Source: Lumbricus rubellus (Eukaryota > Annelida > Clitellata > Crassiclitellata > Lumbricidae). From it: DNA of 64,000 bases. Shown here one piece after another: positions 21,101-31,365 of this stretch (position 1 is the first letter of the stretch; every line of letters starts with the position of its first letter). The stretch covers positions 16,654,348-16,718,347 of the forward strand of contig OX243825.1 of assembly GCA_945859605.1 (NCBI GenBank), written 5' to 3'. Below the pieces are notes generated by a model that was not told the origin of the DNA, made no database searches, and saw only the letters and a program-made list of their open reading frames with translations. A program made the position numbers and the translations under genes.

Positions 21101-24100
21101 TCAAGCTGTAAATATTCAACACCTGTTGAAGTGTGACTCTATTCTCTACCAGTCTTGCCTTCTTGTGATCCTCTTTTCAACTCTATCCTTACAAGCGTGA
21201 AATATTTCTTTACATTGTTGATTGGTGCGGTAAAATTGGTTAACTGTTATGACATCTTAACCCTTTAATGCCGGAGGGTATAGGATTTCCTGTACCATTT
21301 ACTACCATCTCGGCATTAAAGGGTTAAGTTGAACCTTCAAAAGTCAAGATGTATGGTAGAAGTGGAGCAGCTCATGCCATCAGTTTTTGATCTTCTATTG
21401 TACAGCTTTGATAAGTTGCAGCTTGTGAAGTGTCTGGAAAGATGTGTGATGGTTCCACAGGTCTACATGTCTACATTGACAGACTTTAGAGGTGTTGAAT
21501 CTCAGGCATCTAAGACTTAATTATGAATTATAGGCACATTAGAGAAGAATTGGTATTCAATGATAAAGATTCTGTATTATATGTGTTTTAATTGTTCTTG
21601 ATTTCAAACTTAGCACATGCATCAGGAACAAGAAGCATTTAAGGCCATTAAAGCACTAAACGGATATGTTCTCGATGGAAGCCGAATTAACGTTGAGGTA
21701 AGGACAGCTGACCTGTAATCTACGTTTAATAAATTGATACTAAAACACGACATCAACAACCTAGCATGTTAACAACTTTCTGTAACTATTGAACATTGTT
21801 TACTATTACAGTTCACCCTTGTAATCTTCCTAGTTTATCTTTATTCTGAATTATAGCGCTGATATCAAAATTAGGAGTTAATCTTTTTGCTACCGGAAGT
21901 AAAAAATTCTGTATACCGAGGTTATTATACAGACCGCAGCACCGCCGGATATATCCAGCGTCGTAGGTATCGAATGGGTTAACACAACAGGCTTCCTTAA
22001 ATCCTGAAAATAGATTTGCAACCTGTCATCCATTTTAGATTTAAATAGTGTTGGAAAATTTCCTTTCCTTGCTGTTCTAAATTTTTAAAAATTTGCCAGT
22101 GTGTTTACAGTCACTTATTTCAATTACACGTGGATGGTGTGCCATACTTGATTTTGAAGCTTGTCTTAGTTTTTACTAAATTTACAGTTGCGATCACTTT
22201 TATTTATTAAGAATTGTTCTTTTCTTTTGTTCAGCTGTCCACTGGAGGCACCCAGGGTAAATCGAAGGAGCGTGAGGTGTAAGTGTCATTGAATGTCTCT
22301 GTAATGAGCCTTGAACTGATTTTCATTGTAAAAAATTTCATTTCCTTTAGAACGTAAAATTGTACCGTGCAACAGGTTGGTTAAAAAATTGTATCAATGT
22401 TTAACTATGTGCTCTAATCATTTAAAAAGAATAATTATCTGACCGCTGGGAGATGAACGATTTCCAAACCCAAATTATTCATCATTTTTGAATGTAACGA
22501 ATGGTTAAAGACTGACTCTTGGACTCACAGCGTCCACACAATCCTAAGAATATTGTAACCAGTTAAACGTATTATCTTGCTGTACTAAAATGGTTAAGTT
22601 TTTAGAATCCTGTTACTTCTCTTTATTGTATGGTGTTGTTCATTGTCTGGTGTTGATCTGTTTTCAGTTATGGCGGTCGTGGAATTCCAACTCTGCCAAG
22701 GTGAACAAATAATCATGAATATTCATTAGTATTTTTTATACTGATGACATGAATCTGTTCACAGAATTTTAATAAATATACATCAATTTGCTGAATCTGT
22801 TCACAGAATTTGAATAAATATACATCAATTTGCTTAAATCACCAATAGTCTCGAAATTTTCACGAAAATTATTTGTGAAGTTATGTATCTATTTGTCAAT
22901 AAAGTGAGGTTTCTGAAAGACATGGATCGTCAGTGTGCACTGTAAGTATGAATGATTGAAGTTAACATCAAATGCAAGTTTGTCCAGATATTTGCGGCAA
23001 TCTTTCATGAATGGATTATGATCGCCCCATCAAGGTTCCTACTCAGAAGCACTCCCAACTACAGCCCACAGACACTGAATCGGAGTTTCACGCCGAAGCA
23101 CCCGAGCAATTGCACCTGAGGTCTTGCTCAAGGTCCCTACGCAGCGGCTTGAGGTGGATTCGAACCTGCAAACTTCTGATTGCAAGGCAACGAGCATACC
23201 CACTGCACCCCATGTTGTCCTCTGTCTAATCAGAATTTTTCTGTTTAGGTCCCGTGCGGGTGCTTCCCGCTACGACCCGTACCCACTTCCCCCGATTTCA
23301 TCGAGACGACCGGCCATTGATCCATACGATACGTATGCATACGCGTCTCAGTCAGCGGCGTCGAGCAGAGGAGGAGGAGGAGGAGGGTCCGGGGATTCTT
23401 TTGCGAGAGATCTTCTCGAGTTGTACATCAAGAATCGAGCCGCCTTTGACGCGTACGCAAACGATCCGCTCGTGAGGAAGGCTCTGAATCTGCCGCCGGT
23501 TGAATCGGACCCAACGTACTATCGATCGCCGCCAGCGCCAGCCAGGGACTACTATGAACGTAGAAGGTAATTGTAGTCGTAATTGTAATCGTAGTTGTAA
23601 TTGTAGTTGTAGTTGTAATTGCAATCGTAATTGTAATTGTAGCCGTAATTGCAGATTTGTGTTGTTTTAAAGTCTACGATTATTTTCGTTAAATTGACTT
23701 CCATTGTTGATATCTTGAATTAATGATTGTTGGCGAATACCGGATTTTTCGCTGCTGCATTGCTTGAAGCATAGCAGTCATTAGGTATCTTCGGTTGTTG
23801 GGTCATTCCACGTCAACTCAACCAGGGGTGCCATCACACCCCTTTGGATTTTTCTGAAAATTTTTGTACATAAACTACATGCAATATAAGGAATAACAGT
23901 GAAAATTTGAGCAGAATATCTCAAAATTTGACCGAGATATTAATTTTTGAAGTTAATGACCCAAAAACGTACCGCGAGAAAACGGCATGAACCACCAAGT
24001 TTGGACTGTTATATCTCGGCCAAGAAACGAGCTAGAGGGCTGAAATATTTTATGTCCAATCAGTTTTTTGTGCTCTTTCCAAATATGCAAGAACCTGGAT

Positions 24101-27100
24101 GGAGTTATTTTTTGTTTTTAATATAAAAATTAGTAAATATAGCACAGACGCCAATTCTCACTCAAGTTTTGGACATCATGTCAGCAGGTAGGAATAAGAT
24201 ATAATAATACTTGTACTGGTTTTATATTGAGGCACATTGGTGCTCATCAGGCATATAGTCAGTACCTGATAAGTTTCATTATTAGTGTGTTTTCCAAGGA
24301 CGTTTTCCTTGTCATGATCGTGAAAATGGAGTCTAAAGCTCATCAAAAAAGTGACAATGTGTATCTTTTGAAATTGATGAAAATTTGCACATATATTGTG
24401 GACATGCAGATCCTTCATTGGTGAAAAATTCAGGATGGTGTTCAGCTCCGTTTCTGGGAAATTATTTTTTGAAGTCGACCAATATTACTGTGTCGCGAGC
24501 AAATTTCGTGATCCACAATGTTTGGACAGTCATATCTAGACCAAGAAATGAACCAGAGGACTGATATTGTTGTCATGTAATCACTTTCATGTGCTCTTTC
24601 CGGACATGTATGAATGTTGGTTGTATTTCTTGTGATTTTTTATTTATAAGTTTGTAAATATTGCACAAATGCCAATTTGCATTGATTCGGACATGAAAAC
24701 TGCAGGATCCACAATGTTTGGACTGTCATATCTAGGCCAGGAAATGAACCAGAGGACTGATATTGTTGTCATGGAGTCAATTTCTTGTGCTATTTCCATG
24801 CATGTAAGAATGTTGGTTGTATTTCTTGTGATTTTTTATTTATAAGTTTGTAAATATTGCACAAATGCCAATTTGCATTTATTCGGACTGGAAAACTGCA
24901 TGATCCACAATGTTTGGACTGTCATATCTAGGCCAGGAAATGAACCAGAGGACTGATATTGTTGTCATGGAGTCAATTTCTTGTGCTATTTCCATGCATG
25001 TAAGAATGTTGGTTGTATTTCTTGTGATTTTTAATCTATAAATTTGTAAATATTGCACAACTGCCAATATACATTTATTCGGACACATACTAAAATTGTA
25101 TATATACTCACTTATATACTTCTTTCATATGATGACTCACAATTTTCCATTTCACACAATGTAATTTTCCATTTCACACAATGTTAATTATGGTAACAGA
25201 TAAAAGTAAAAATTATTTGGAGGATATATAGCTACCTAAGTGAGTCATCATCATATGAAAAAGGACATAATTATCTGAGATATATACAATTATGCATGTC
25301 CGAATAAATGTATGGTAAATTTACAGCTGTGCAATATTTACAAAAGTTCATATAAATTAAAAATCACAAGAAATGCAGCCAACATTCTTACATATATGAA
25401 AAGAGCACAAGAAATTAACTCCATGACAACAATATCATTCATCTACTTCATTTCCTGGCCTAGATATGACAGTCCAAACATTGTGGATCATGCAGTTTTC
25501 CAGTCCGAATAAATGCAAATTGGCAATTGTGCAATATTTACAAACTTATAAATAAAAAATCAAAAGAATTACAACCAACATTCTTACATACATGGAAATA
25601 GCATAAGAAAGTGATTACATGACAGTAATATCAGTCCTCTGGTTCATTTCCTGGCCTAGATATGACAGTCCAAACATTGTGGATCATGCAGTTTTCATGT
25701 CCGAATAAATGTAAATTGGCATTTGTGCAATATTTACAAATTTATAAATAAAAAATCGCAAAAAATACAACCAACATTCATACATGTCTGGAAAGAGCAC
25801 ATGAAAGTGATTACATGACAACAATATCAGTCCTCTGGTTCATTTCTTGGTCTAGATATGACTGACCAAACATTGTGGATCACGAAATTTGCTCGCGACA
25901 CAGTAATATTGGTCGACTTCAAAAAATAATTTCCCAGAAACGGAGCTGAACACCATCCTGAATTTTTCACCAATGAAGGATCTGCATGTCCACAATATAT
26001 GTGCAAATTTTCATCAATTTCAAAAGATACACATTGTCACTTTTTTGATGAGCTTTAGACTCCATTTTCACGATCATGACAAGGAAAACGTCCTTGGAAA
26101 ACACACTAATGATGAAACTTATCAGGTACTGACTATATGCCTGATGAGCACCAATGTGCCTCAATATAAAACCAGTACAAGTATTATTATATCTTATTCC
26201 TACCTGCTGACATGATGTCCAAAACTTGAGTGAGAATTGGCGTCTGTGCTATATTTACTAATTTTTATATTAAAAACAAAAAATAACTCCATCCAGGTTC
26301 TTGCATATTTGGAAAGAGCACAAAAAACTGATTGGACAAAAAATATTTCAGCCCTCTAGCTCATTTCTTGGCCGAGATATAACATTCCAAACTTGGTGGT
26401 TCATGCCGTTTTCTCGCGGTACGTTTTTGGGTCATTAACTTCAAAAATTAATATCTCGGTCAAATTTTGAAATATTCTGCTCAAATTTTCACTGTTATTC
26501 CTTATATTGCATGTAGTTTATGTACAAAAAATTTCAGAAAAATCCAAAGGGGTGTGATGGCAAATTGTCATTTTACTGGTTGAGTTGACATGGAATGACC
26601 CTGTTGCAGAAATCATGAACATGTCACAACGCAACATGTTACATGCATACAAATTTATGTTTCTTTAATTATTTTAAAATTAAACAGTTCTCCGCAATTT
26701 CTTGGTGGCATGAAATTCACAAGATTTGAGGATATACATGTTACTGTCTTATGTTCATCCATAAAGACGTAACTGTACAATGTACGTACATCATACATAC
26801 TTTGATATGTACAAACATTGTACATACCATACAGAAGTGTTTTGAAGTGTGTCTTGTGATACAGATACATTTGCCTGAGAGTGATGTTGCACCAATGATG
26901 TTAATTGTTCCCTGTCATTGCAACCTTTGAGCTGAAGGAAACTGTCCTACAGGCATGATAAAAAGAATTGTGCATGAATTGTCCGAGTTTGGGGCTTGGT
27001 TTATTAATTTTCTGAATGTAGTACTAGAAGAAGTAGCAAAGTTAAATGTGGCAGATTAGTACTAACTAATCTTAATGTAGCAATAGTTAACTGTGGCAGA

Positions 27101-28592
27101 ATTATGCCTATCTTAATGTACGCCGTGAAAGTTAACTGTGGCATATTAATGCTAAGTACTCCTAATTGTAGTAAAGTTAGCTGTAGCAGAATAATACTTA
27201 CCTTGAATCCTTGATGTGACTCATTTTATCACTAATGGCCAAATTAGAAGCATTTCCTTACAGGGATTCGCAGGAAAGTGAGGTTTATTTGCTTGCATAC
27301 CTTTACTGGATTAATTAGCAACTTGTTTATCTTGGTTTGTTTATCCAGCAAAGAATCATTGTTTGAGACCATTTGTCGTAGGCTCAAAATCTTTATCTTG
27401 TTCGAAGAAACACCTTAAACTGACTATTTCTCTTTGGCTTTCAAATATCTGGGTGTTGGATATCTGATATCTTCATCTAGAAACTGAATTCCCACACTTC
27501 AGATTCGCTTTTTCTGTGTCCTTACGTATGTTTACATTTCTATAATAATAAGAAAATTATAATAATAATTAGTCTTTGATTATGGAGCAAGTTTGTAGAA
27601 GTAAATTTGCACCTTATCACTGGGCAAGTCCCTGATCAATATCGTTCCAATAATCTGGTGGCTATATCATCAGTGGTTGGGACTTTTAGAGTCTTTACTG
27701 GAAACTGGTGTTGTTATAGCAATACTAGTATTAAATCACAATTCTGTATGTTACCAAATTGTTGTAAATTGTGCTCCATAGTATGCATTGCACTTGAGAT
27801 TTTGCATCAGTGGTTGTATATGTCACGAAATATGAATAGGTTTGCGACAGATTTGTTATTAAATACTGCACATCAATAGCTGTCAGTTAGGACGTGGTAA
27901 GACCAATTCTAACGCTTCTGACAGTGTTTCCTTGTGTACTGCATGATTAGCAAACCCTCAGATACTCGAACCCTGAGCACACACATGACTAATGCTTCAT
28001 TACCTAGCCAGCAAAAAATGTGACAGTTAGCGTACCTGAAAGATTCATCGGCAATTTATCTACATAAATGATGTTCACACTATGTGGGGCGCAATGGTGT
28101 AGGGGTATGTTCAGGGCCTTGGAGCCGGAAGGTTGCGGGTTCGAATCCACTTCAGGCCGCCGTGTAGGTATCCTTCGCAAGTCCTTTGCTCACAATGGCT
28201 CATGCCGCTTCGGCGTGAAACTCCCATTCACTGTCAGCGCTGCTCGTCGGGAGCACCTCTGAGTAGGAATATCTTGGAAGGGGTGTTATAATTAGTGCTC
28301 ATACACGCATACAAATATATAACGTTGAACGTTGGTATTGTAACAGCATTCTAAGTCGTTCGTTAAAAACGTTCTTTCCAGGTTATCCGAATTGTCGGCG
28401 TCCGTTTCTGCCGACCCGTACGCCTCACCGTCCGACTATTCGACGTCGGCGAGCGCGTACGACTCGAACCCCGCTGGCGGCAGAGCTTGGCCGGGAGCTG
28501 GTATGTCGTCGTCGTCATACGGCGGCGCCGAGTCCCACTCAGGAGCATCCGCCGCGAAGGGCAGAGGTCATCTGTACACGTCGTTTGAATAG
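18153..28592 (+). CDS. Tandem-RRM protein of the RBM4/RBM14/Lark family, complete
   Basis: Coding exons: 18153-18275, 19171-19254, 19854-19897, 20637-20766, 21614-21697, 22235-22278, 22668-22700, 23249-23566 and 28382-28592, summing to 1071 nt (356 aa plus TAG). All introns are GT/AG. RRM1 has RNP2 KIFVGN and RNP1-like GGYGFVHM; RRM2 has KIFVGN and GGFGFVHM. Each RRM is followed by LSTxxTQG. The rest is low-complexity: YDPYPLPP, a six-glycine run, an acidic/aliphatic segment (FARDLLELYIKNR), then S/Y/G-rich sequence ending LYTSFE. Relatives bind RNA and act in splicing, translation or transcriptional co-activation, mainly in the nucleus. No CCHC zinc knuckle is present, unlike RBM4; the spacing and YERRRLSELS tail recall RBM14, so I leave the symbol blank. 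Start chosen because MTVKIFVGN is the usual family N-terminus and lies 25 nt after an acceptor. The introns hold SINE copies, TTAA elements and a 2.8-kb foldback. Confidence 0.92.
18325..18406. mobile_element. TTAA-type palindromic element (CACGTTCGCCGCC)
   Basis: TTAA flanks both ends. The left end is TTAACACGTTCGCCGCC and the right end is the inverse GGCGGTGAACGTGTTAA. A partial second copy (TTAACGCATTGACCGCC) overlaps the right TTAA and runs to about 18456. It lies in intron 1 of the RRM gene. A piggyBac-like miniature element of a different sequence family from those at 18957 and 19049. Confidence 0.7.
18957..19027 (-). mobile_element. 71-bp TTAA miniature element, copy 1
   Basis: Bounded by TTAA (18957-18960, 19024-19027) with ends CCCTTTAATGCCG and the inverse. 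In its minus-strand reading it matches the other 71-bp copies. It sits 21 bp from copy 2 in opposite orientation, in intron 1 of the RRM gene. Confidence 0.85.
19049..19119 (+). mobile_element. 71-bp TTAA miniature element, copy 2
   Basis: TTAACCCTTTAATGCCGGAG at the left, CTCGGCATTAAAGGGTTAA at the right. Nearly identical to 21257-21327 and 54211-54281. It ends 51 bp before the splice acceptor of exon 19171. Confidence 0.87.
20100..20575 (+). repeat. About 120-bp tandem repeat, four copies, in intron 3
   Basis: Each unit contains TATATCACATTTC, a GATGAAA/AATGAAA block, TTTTTACGTGCATTGCAT, and TACTGTTAGTCTATTTGAAA. Copies vary by small insertions. The array lies between the RRM1 and RRM2 exon sets and stops about 60 bp before the RRM2 acceptor. 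Confidence 0.85.
20840..21009 (-). mobile_element. Degenerate tRNA-derived SINE
   Basis: The tail (TATAGCTCCCCTTCAAGCTC then ACTCAGGCGCTCCCG), middle (GTGTTTCACGCAGAAGAGC, GAGTGAAGGACTTG) and a remnant of the tRNA head can be aligned with the copy at 40656-40871. It lies in intron 4 of the RRM gene. Confidence 0.7.
21257..21327 (+). mobile_element. 71-bp TTAA miniature element, copy 3
   Basis: TTAA-bounded (21257-21260, 21324-21327), differing from copy 2 at only a few positions. In intron 4 of the RRM gene. Confidence 0.87.
22715..22835 (+). repeat. Duplicated 43-bp segment in intron 7
   Basis: CTGTTCACAGAATTTTAATA then AATATACATCAATTTGCT is repeated once immediately downstream with a single difference. 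It starts close to the donor of the small exon 22668-22700. Confidence 0.7.
23021..23213 (-). mobile_element. tRNA-derived SINE copy
   Basis: The tail TCGCCCCATCAAGGTTCC then ACTCAGAAGCACTCCC, the middle GGAGTTTCACGCCGAAGCAC, and the B-box region GGATTCGAACC (GGTTCGAATCC on the minus strand) are clear. It lies in intron 7 of the RRM gene, 35 bp before exon 23249. Confidence 0.82.
23567..23655 (+). repeat. Hexamer microsatellite (GTAATT/GTAGTT) at a splice donor
   Basis: A degenerate 6-bp repeat of GTAATT, GTAGTT and GTAATC units begins at the donor of exon 23249-23566 itself, since the donor reads GTAATT. The repeat therefore offers a row of donor-like hexamers. Its reverse-strand reading (QLQLQL) is not a gene. 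Confidence 0.8.
23800..26601. mobile_element. 2.8-kb foldback transposable element in RRM-gene intron 8
   Basis: Two arms, about 23800-25140 and 25239-26601, are inverse copies separated by an about 98-bp unpaired centre. Ends are GGGTCATTCCACGTCAACTC and, inverted, GAGTTGACATGGAATGACCC. The flanks carry a 4-bp duplication TGTT (23796-23799, 26602-26605). Each arm includes three tandem 196-bp units (starts near 24510, 24706 and 24902; mirrored near 25485, 25681 and 25877). The arms are nearly identical over long stretches; paired ORFs of 65 and 80 aa on opposite strands are mirror images of one sequence, not genes. The left arm has a small deletion near its tip. No transposase is present, so it is a non-autonomous foldback-type element of unassigned superfamily. 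Confidence 0.92.
27040..27205 (+). repeat. Degenerate tandem repeat, about 3 copies
   Basis: Loose units with GTTAACTGTGGCAGA, TTAATGTA/CTAATTGTA and ATTAATGCTAA-like blocks recur about every 55-65 bp in intron 8 of the RRM gene. Confidence 0.5.
28083..28300 (+). mobile_element. tRNA-derived SINE, near full length
   Basis: The head begins GGGGCGCAATGGTGTAGGGG with a perfect Pol III A-box (TGGTGTAGGGG) and a perfect B-box (GGTTCGAATCC at about 28138). A middle domain (GCTTCGGCGTGAAACTCC) and a tail (GGGAGCACCTCTGAGTAGG then GGAAGGGGTGTTATAA) follow. It lies in intron 8 of the RRM gene, 82 bp before the last exon, opposite in orientation to the copy at 23021-23213. Confidence 0.88.
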
Positions 28593-28773
28593 ACCCGACG
28601 GCGGTCGCGCTTACGATTTTTACGTCGTCGGCGGCGACGAGACTTCGCGCATTTACGCGGAACGAACTTAACTCTATTCGTTGTTGACGTCAGCGGTGTT
28701 TCGTGTCTTGAGTGGATAGAATGGCTGGAAGATATTTCTTTCGGTTGGTTCTATGTTGAGTGACAGGTTGATG

Positions 28774-29112
28774 CAGTGGTTCCCAACCCGTGGCCCGCGG
28801 GCCAAATGTGGCCCGCCAGGCTTAAAAAGTGGCCCTCCTCTCTCAAAGAAATATAAAATATGAGAAAAAATTGACAATTTGCACAGGATACAACACATGT
28901 TTATTTTCTATTAGAAATTATTTTATTTTTACGTCTACAAATAACATCAAACATTCTATTTGATTAAATTATAACAATTTTATACGCTTTTAGTTAATTA
29001 AATTCTAACCTTGTGGCCCCATAATATCCTTCAACTAAGAAAGAATGGCCCTCGTGTCCTCCAATTTAGAAAAAGTGGCCCTTGAGTAAAAGAAAAAGGT
29101 TGGGAACCACTG
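28774..29112. mobile_element. hAT-like MITE (CAGTGGTTCCCAACC)
   Basis: A 339-bp element with termini CAGTGGTTCCCAACC and GGTTGGGAACCACTG, a widespread hAT-type terminus in animals. Flanks GGTTGATG and GGTTAATG match at 7 of 8 positions, fitting an 8-bp duplication. Subterminal GTGGCCC motifs repeat inside. It lies just 3' of the RRM gene's stop, probably in its 3' UTR. Confidence 0.88.
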
Positions 29113-29264
29113 GGTTAATGGGGAAACGTGTGAGGACGATGACAAGGTTTATGGTACAGGAAAGTTGGTGGATATTCCAGAAGCGCTGCTCGTGGAAGTC
29201 GGATTATCTCGCGTTGCATTGACACGCTTGTGTTCTTTAGTGACTTCTCATTCGTTAAAGTCCG

Positions 29265-29345
29265 TTTATAACAAGTATGGTACGTTTATAACAAGTATGG
29301 TACGTTTATAACAAGTGTGGTACGTTTATAACAAGTATGGTATGG
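29265..29345 (+). repeat. 20-bp tandem repeat, about 4 copies
   Basis: Units of GTTTATAACAAGTATGGTAC with one G/A variant, ending in a short TATGG run. Confidence 0.85.
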
Positions 29346-29642
29346 TATGGTATATGAGCATTTATAAATTTATAAGTAATATGGAGTTGGGGGAATTCTA
29401 CAGTTAATTTTTCTCTTATAATTAGTTAATTAAAGCGCTGATTTGGTAATAAAATTCCACGGTGATGCTGAACATTTATTGCAAATTACTAACTATTAAA
29501 ATTATTTATTGTTTAAATACTTTTGATTAATTTTCTACTTTGATTAAATGTCTGTAATTAAGTAATTTTATGGTAGGTGCATAAGACTCTGAATGAGAAT
29601 GATAAACTAAACTGTGTAGCATTTGTTCTTTGTTTCAATAAA

Positions 29643-30282
29643 TGTCAAGACATATTTTTTGAAAGATTATCTTTAATCTTATTGTACGCCTAACCTCACC
29701 TTCATGGCATACTATCCATACTATATATGTATATCTTTATAGCAATGTAGCTTTATGACAATGTCATGCTAAAACTATTTAAATCAAATATTGGGCACAT
29801 GCCTTTGACCAGGCTTCATTGAGAAGTTATGTAGATGTCTTCATTTGATTCTACAGCCCATGATAGAGGTGAGCAGAACTACAATTCATTTATACTTTGA
29901 AGGATGTGAACAAGATGAGTCCTTGTTAAAAGGGAAATCTCCTTTAAAAAATGTAATCTAGTAGTGTAAGGATGCAAGTATATTATGTACCGCTATTATG
30001 TTGTTCTGAATGCTATAACAAAAAAACGGCTGACATCCATATGCTTTTATGTGCTTTGATGCACCTGTAAGTTGTAACTGGTGCCTATTATGGCCCAATT
30101 GTATGCTTCTTGAGAAGTTACCAAGTGTGCTATAAAGTATTTTTATGGACTAGAAGTTAATTTTAATCTGTCCTTTGACTTGACTCCAAAGTCCTGACAT
30201 GGTCTAATGGGTTTAATGCAGTTCTTTTCATAGAATAATTTGTTCTTTGCTCAGTTCAGCACTTGCTTATAATACTCGTTGG
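29643..30282. other. Intergenic, nothing recognised
   Basis: AT-rich sequence without exon or transposon signatures that I can see. Confidence 0.4.
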
Positions 30283-30449
30283 CAGGGCTGTTTTAAGGAA
30301 TTTTTAGAACTGCACGACTCCTTTCCCATCATCCATGGTAAATTAGTTCCAATCGGAGGACAATGACGTTTTGCTAGAACTTTTAACTGTACAGAAGCAC
30401 TGCTTCTACAACTGCACATTTTGTGTACAACTGCGCGTTAAAAAACCTG
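30283..30449. mobile_element. hAT-like MITE, family B
   Basis: Starts CAGGGCTGTTTTAAGGAAT and ends GCGCGTTAAAAAACCTG. Flanks CTCGTTGG and CTTGTTGG match at 7 of 8 positions. The body matches the element at 8948-9123 in reverse orientation (ATCCATGGTAAATTAGTTCC, GGACAATGAC, CTACAACTGCACATTTTGTG). Confidence 0.85.
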
Positions 30450-30716
30450 CTTGTTGGTGATGGTCACTTTATCAGGTAAAACAACTCTGTGTCCTACTAA
30501 TTTGGCAGCTAAGTGCCACATTTGACATGCAACTGCTACAGTGGTGACACTGGTGAGTGCCAAAAGCATGTAATTACAGTGCATGTAATTATAGAACTTT
30601 TACAGAAGACCACTAGTAGTGTTCTCAGGGAGTATTTTAAAGCCAGTACAGGTAGGTAAAGATTAGTTGGAAAGTATCTTATTATTATTATTGTATGGAT
30701 GGCCAGGCAAACGGAA

Positions 30717-30800
30717 TGATATTCATTCATTCATTCATTCCGAAAACTTATATAGCGCTCCTTCAAGAAGACTACTCAGAGGCGCTCCCAGCCCAGCCAC
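30717..30800 (-). mobile_element. SINE/LINE tail fragment with (ATTC)n
   Basis: (ATTC)n, then ACTTATATAGCGCTCCTTCA and ACTCAGAGGCGCTCCCA. A headless tail of the same family as 8766-8831. Confidence 0.7.
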
Positions 30801-31049
30801 GATATGTTCTCACTGTTTGGCAGTCTGATGTGTTGTACATTTTATTGACCTTTTCATTCCATGTCCAGCAGGTCAGAGAAGCTTTGCTGCCTATTAGCTG
30901 ACGAGCTTCTTGGCAACAAACAGAGAAATCTGGCAAACATACCATTTCCTGTCTTTTTTCAGTGCCTATCTAAATCTGTCTAGACTCTAGAACATTTGAT
31001 GTAACTATGGTGTAACTGCTACACAGATTTGTGAGTAAATGCTCGTAAC

Positions 31050-31225
31050 TTTGCAACGTGTTAATATAAATGTATGTATGTACATGTATGTATGTATGTA
31101 TTCATGCATGTATGTATGTGTGTATGTATGTATGTATGTATGGGCGCTTGTTATAGCACCCCTTCAAGATTACTACTCAGAAGCGCTCCAGACTACAGCA
31201 CGGACACTGAATCAGAACTACAGAA
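31050..31225 (-). mobile_element. (TGTA)n microsatellite followed by a 5'-truncated SINE tail
   Basis: A (TGTA)n run at about 31069-31142 abuts GCGCTTGTTATAGCACCCCT then ACTCAGAAGCGCTCC and part of the SINE middle (GGACACTGAATCAGAAC). The head is missing. Confidence 0.65.
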
Positions 31226-31365
31226 CAAATAAGTGAAGTACAGTAGGTGAAGTGTATTTGGGTCTTTGTCACATTGCTTTAGAGAATTATATTAGTTTCT
31301 TGGTTTTAGTATCTTGTTTCTAAAGTTTTGGGGGATTTTGTTTCGCTTGATTCAGCTAGGTCGAA

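Larger units (their letters stand above)
28593..29642 (+). other. 3' UTR of the tandem-RRM gene (inferred)
   Basis: The sequence downstream of the TAG runs to a possible polyadenylation signal AATAAA at 29637-29642. It contains a hAT-like MITE (28774-29112) and a 20-bp tandem repeat (29265-29345). The extent is inferred only from the hexamer. Confidence 0.4.

Noticed and set aside
23124..23248. Upstream extension of the RRM-gene exon frame (starting before 23249)
   Set aside because: The extension is SINE sequence; the acceptor TGTTTAG at 23242-23248 and frame continuity with the 33-nt exon fix the exon start at 23249.
24176..26215. Two pairs of identical 65-aa and 80-aa frames
   Set aside because: They are mirror images produced by the inverse arms of the foldback element, with no known domain or start context.
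28083..28160. tRNA gene
   Set aside because: A and B boxes are present, but the segment continues into the SINE middle and tail and recurs elsewhere; the cloverleaf is not intact.
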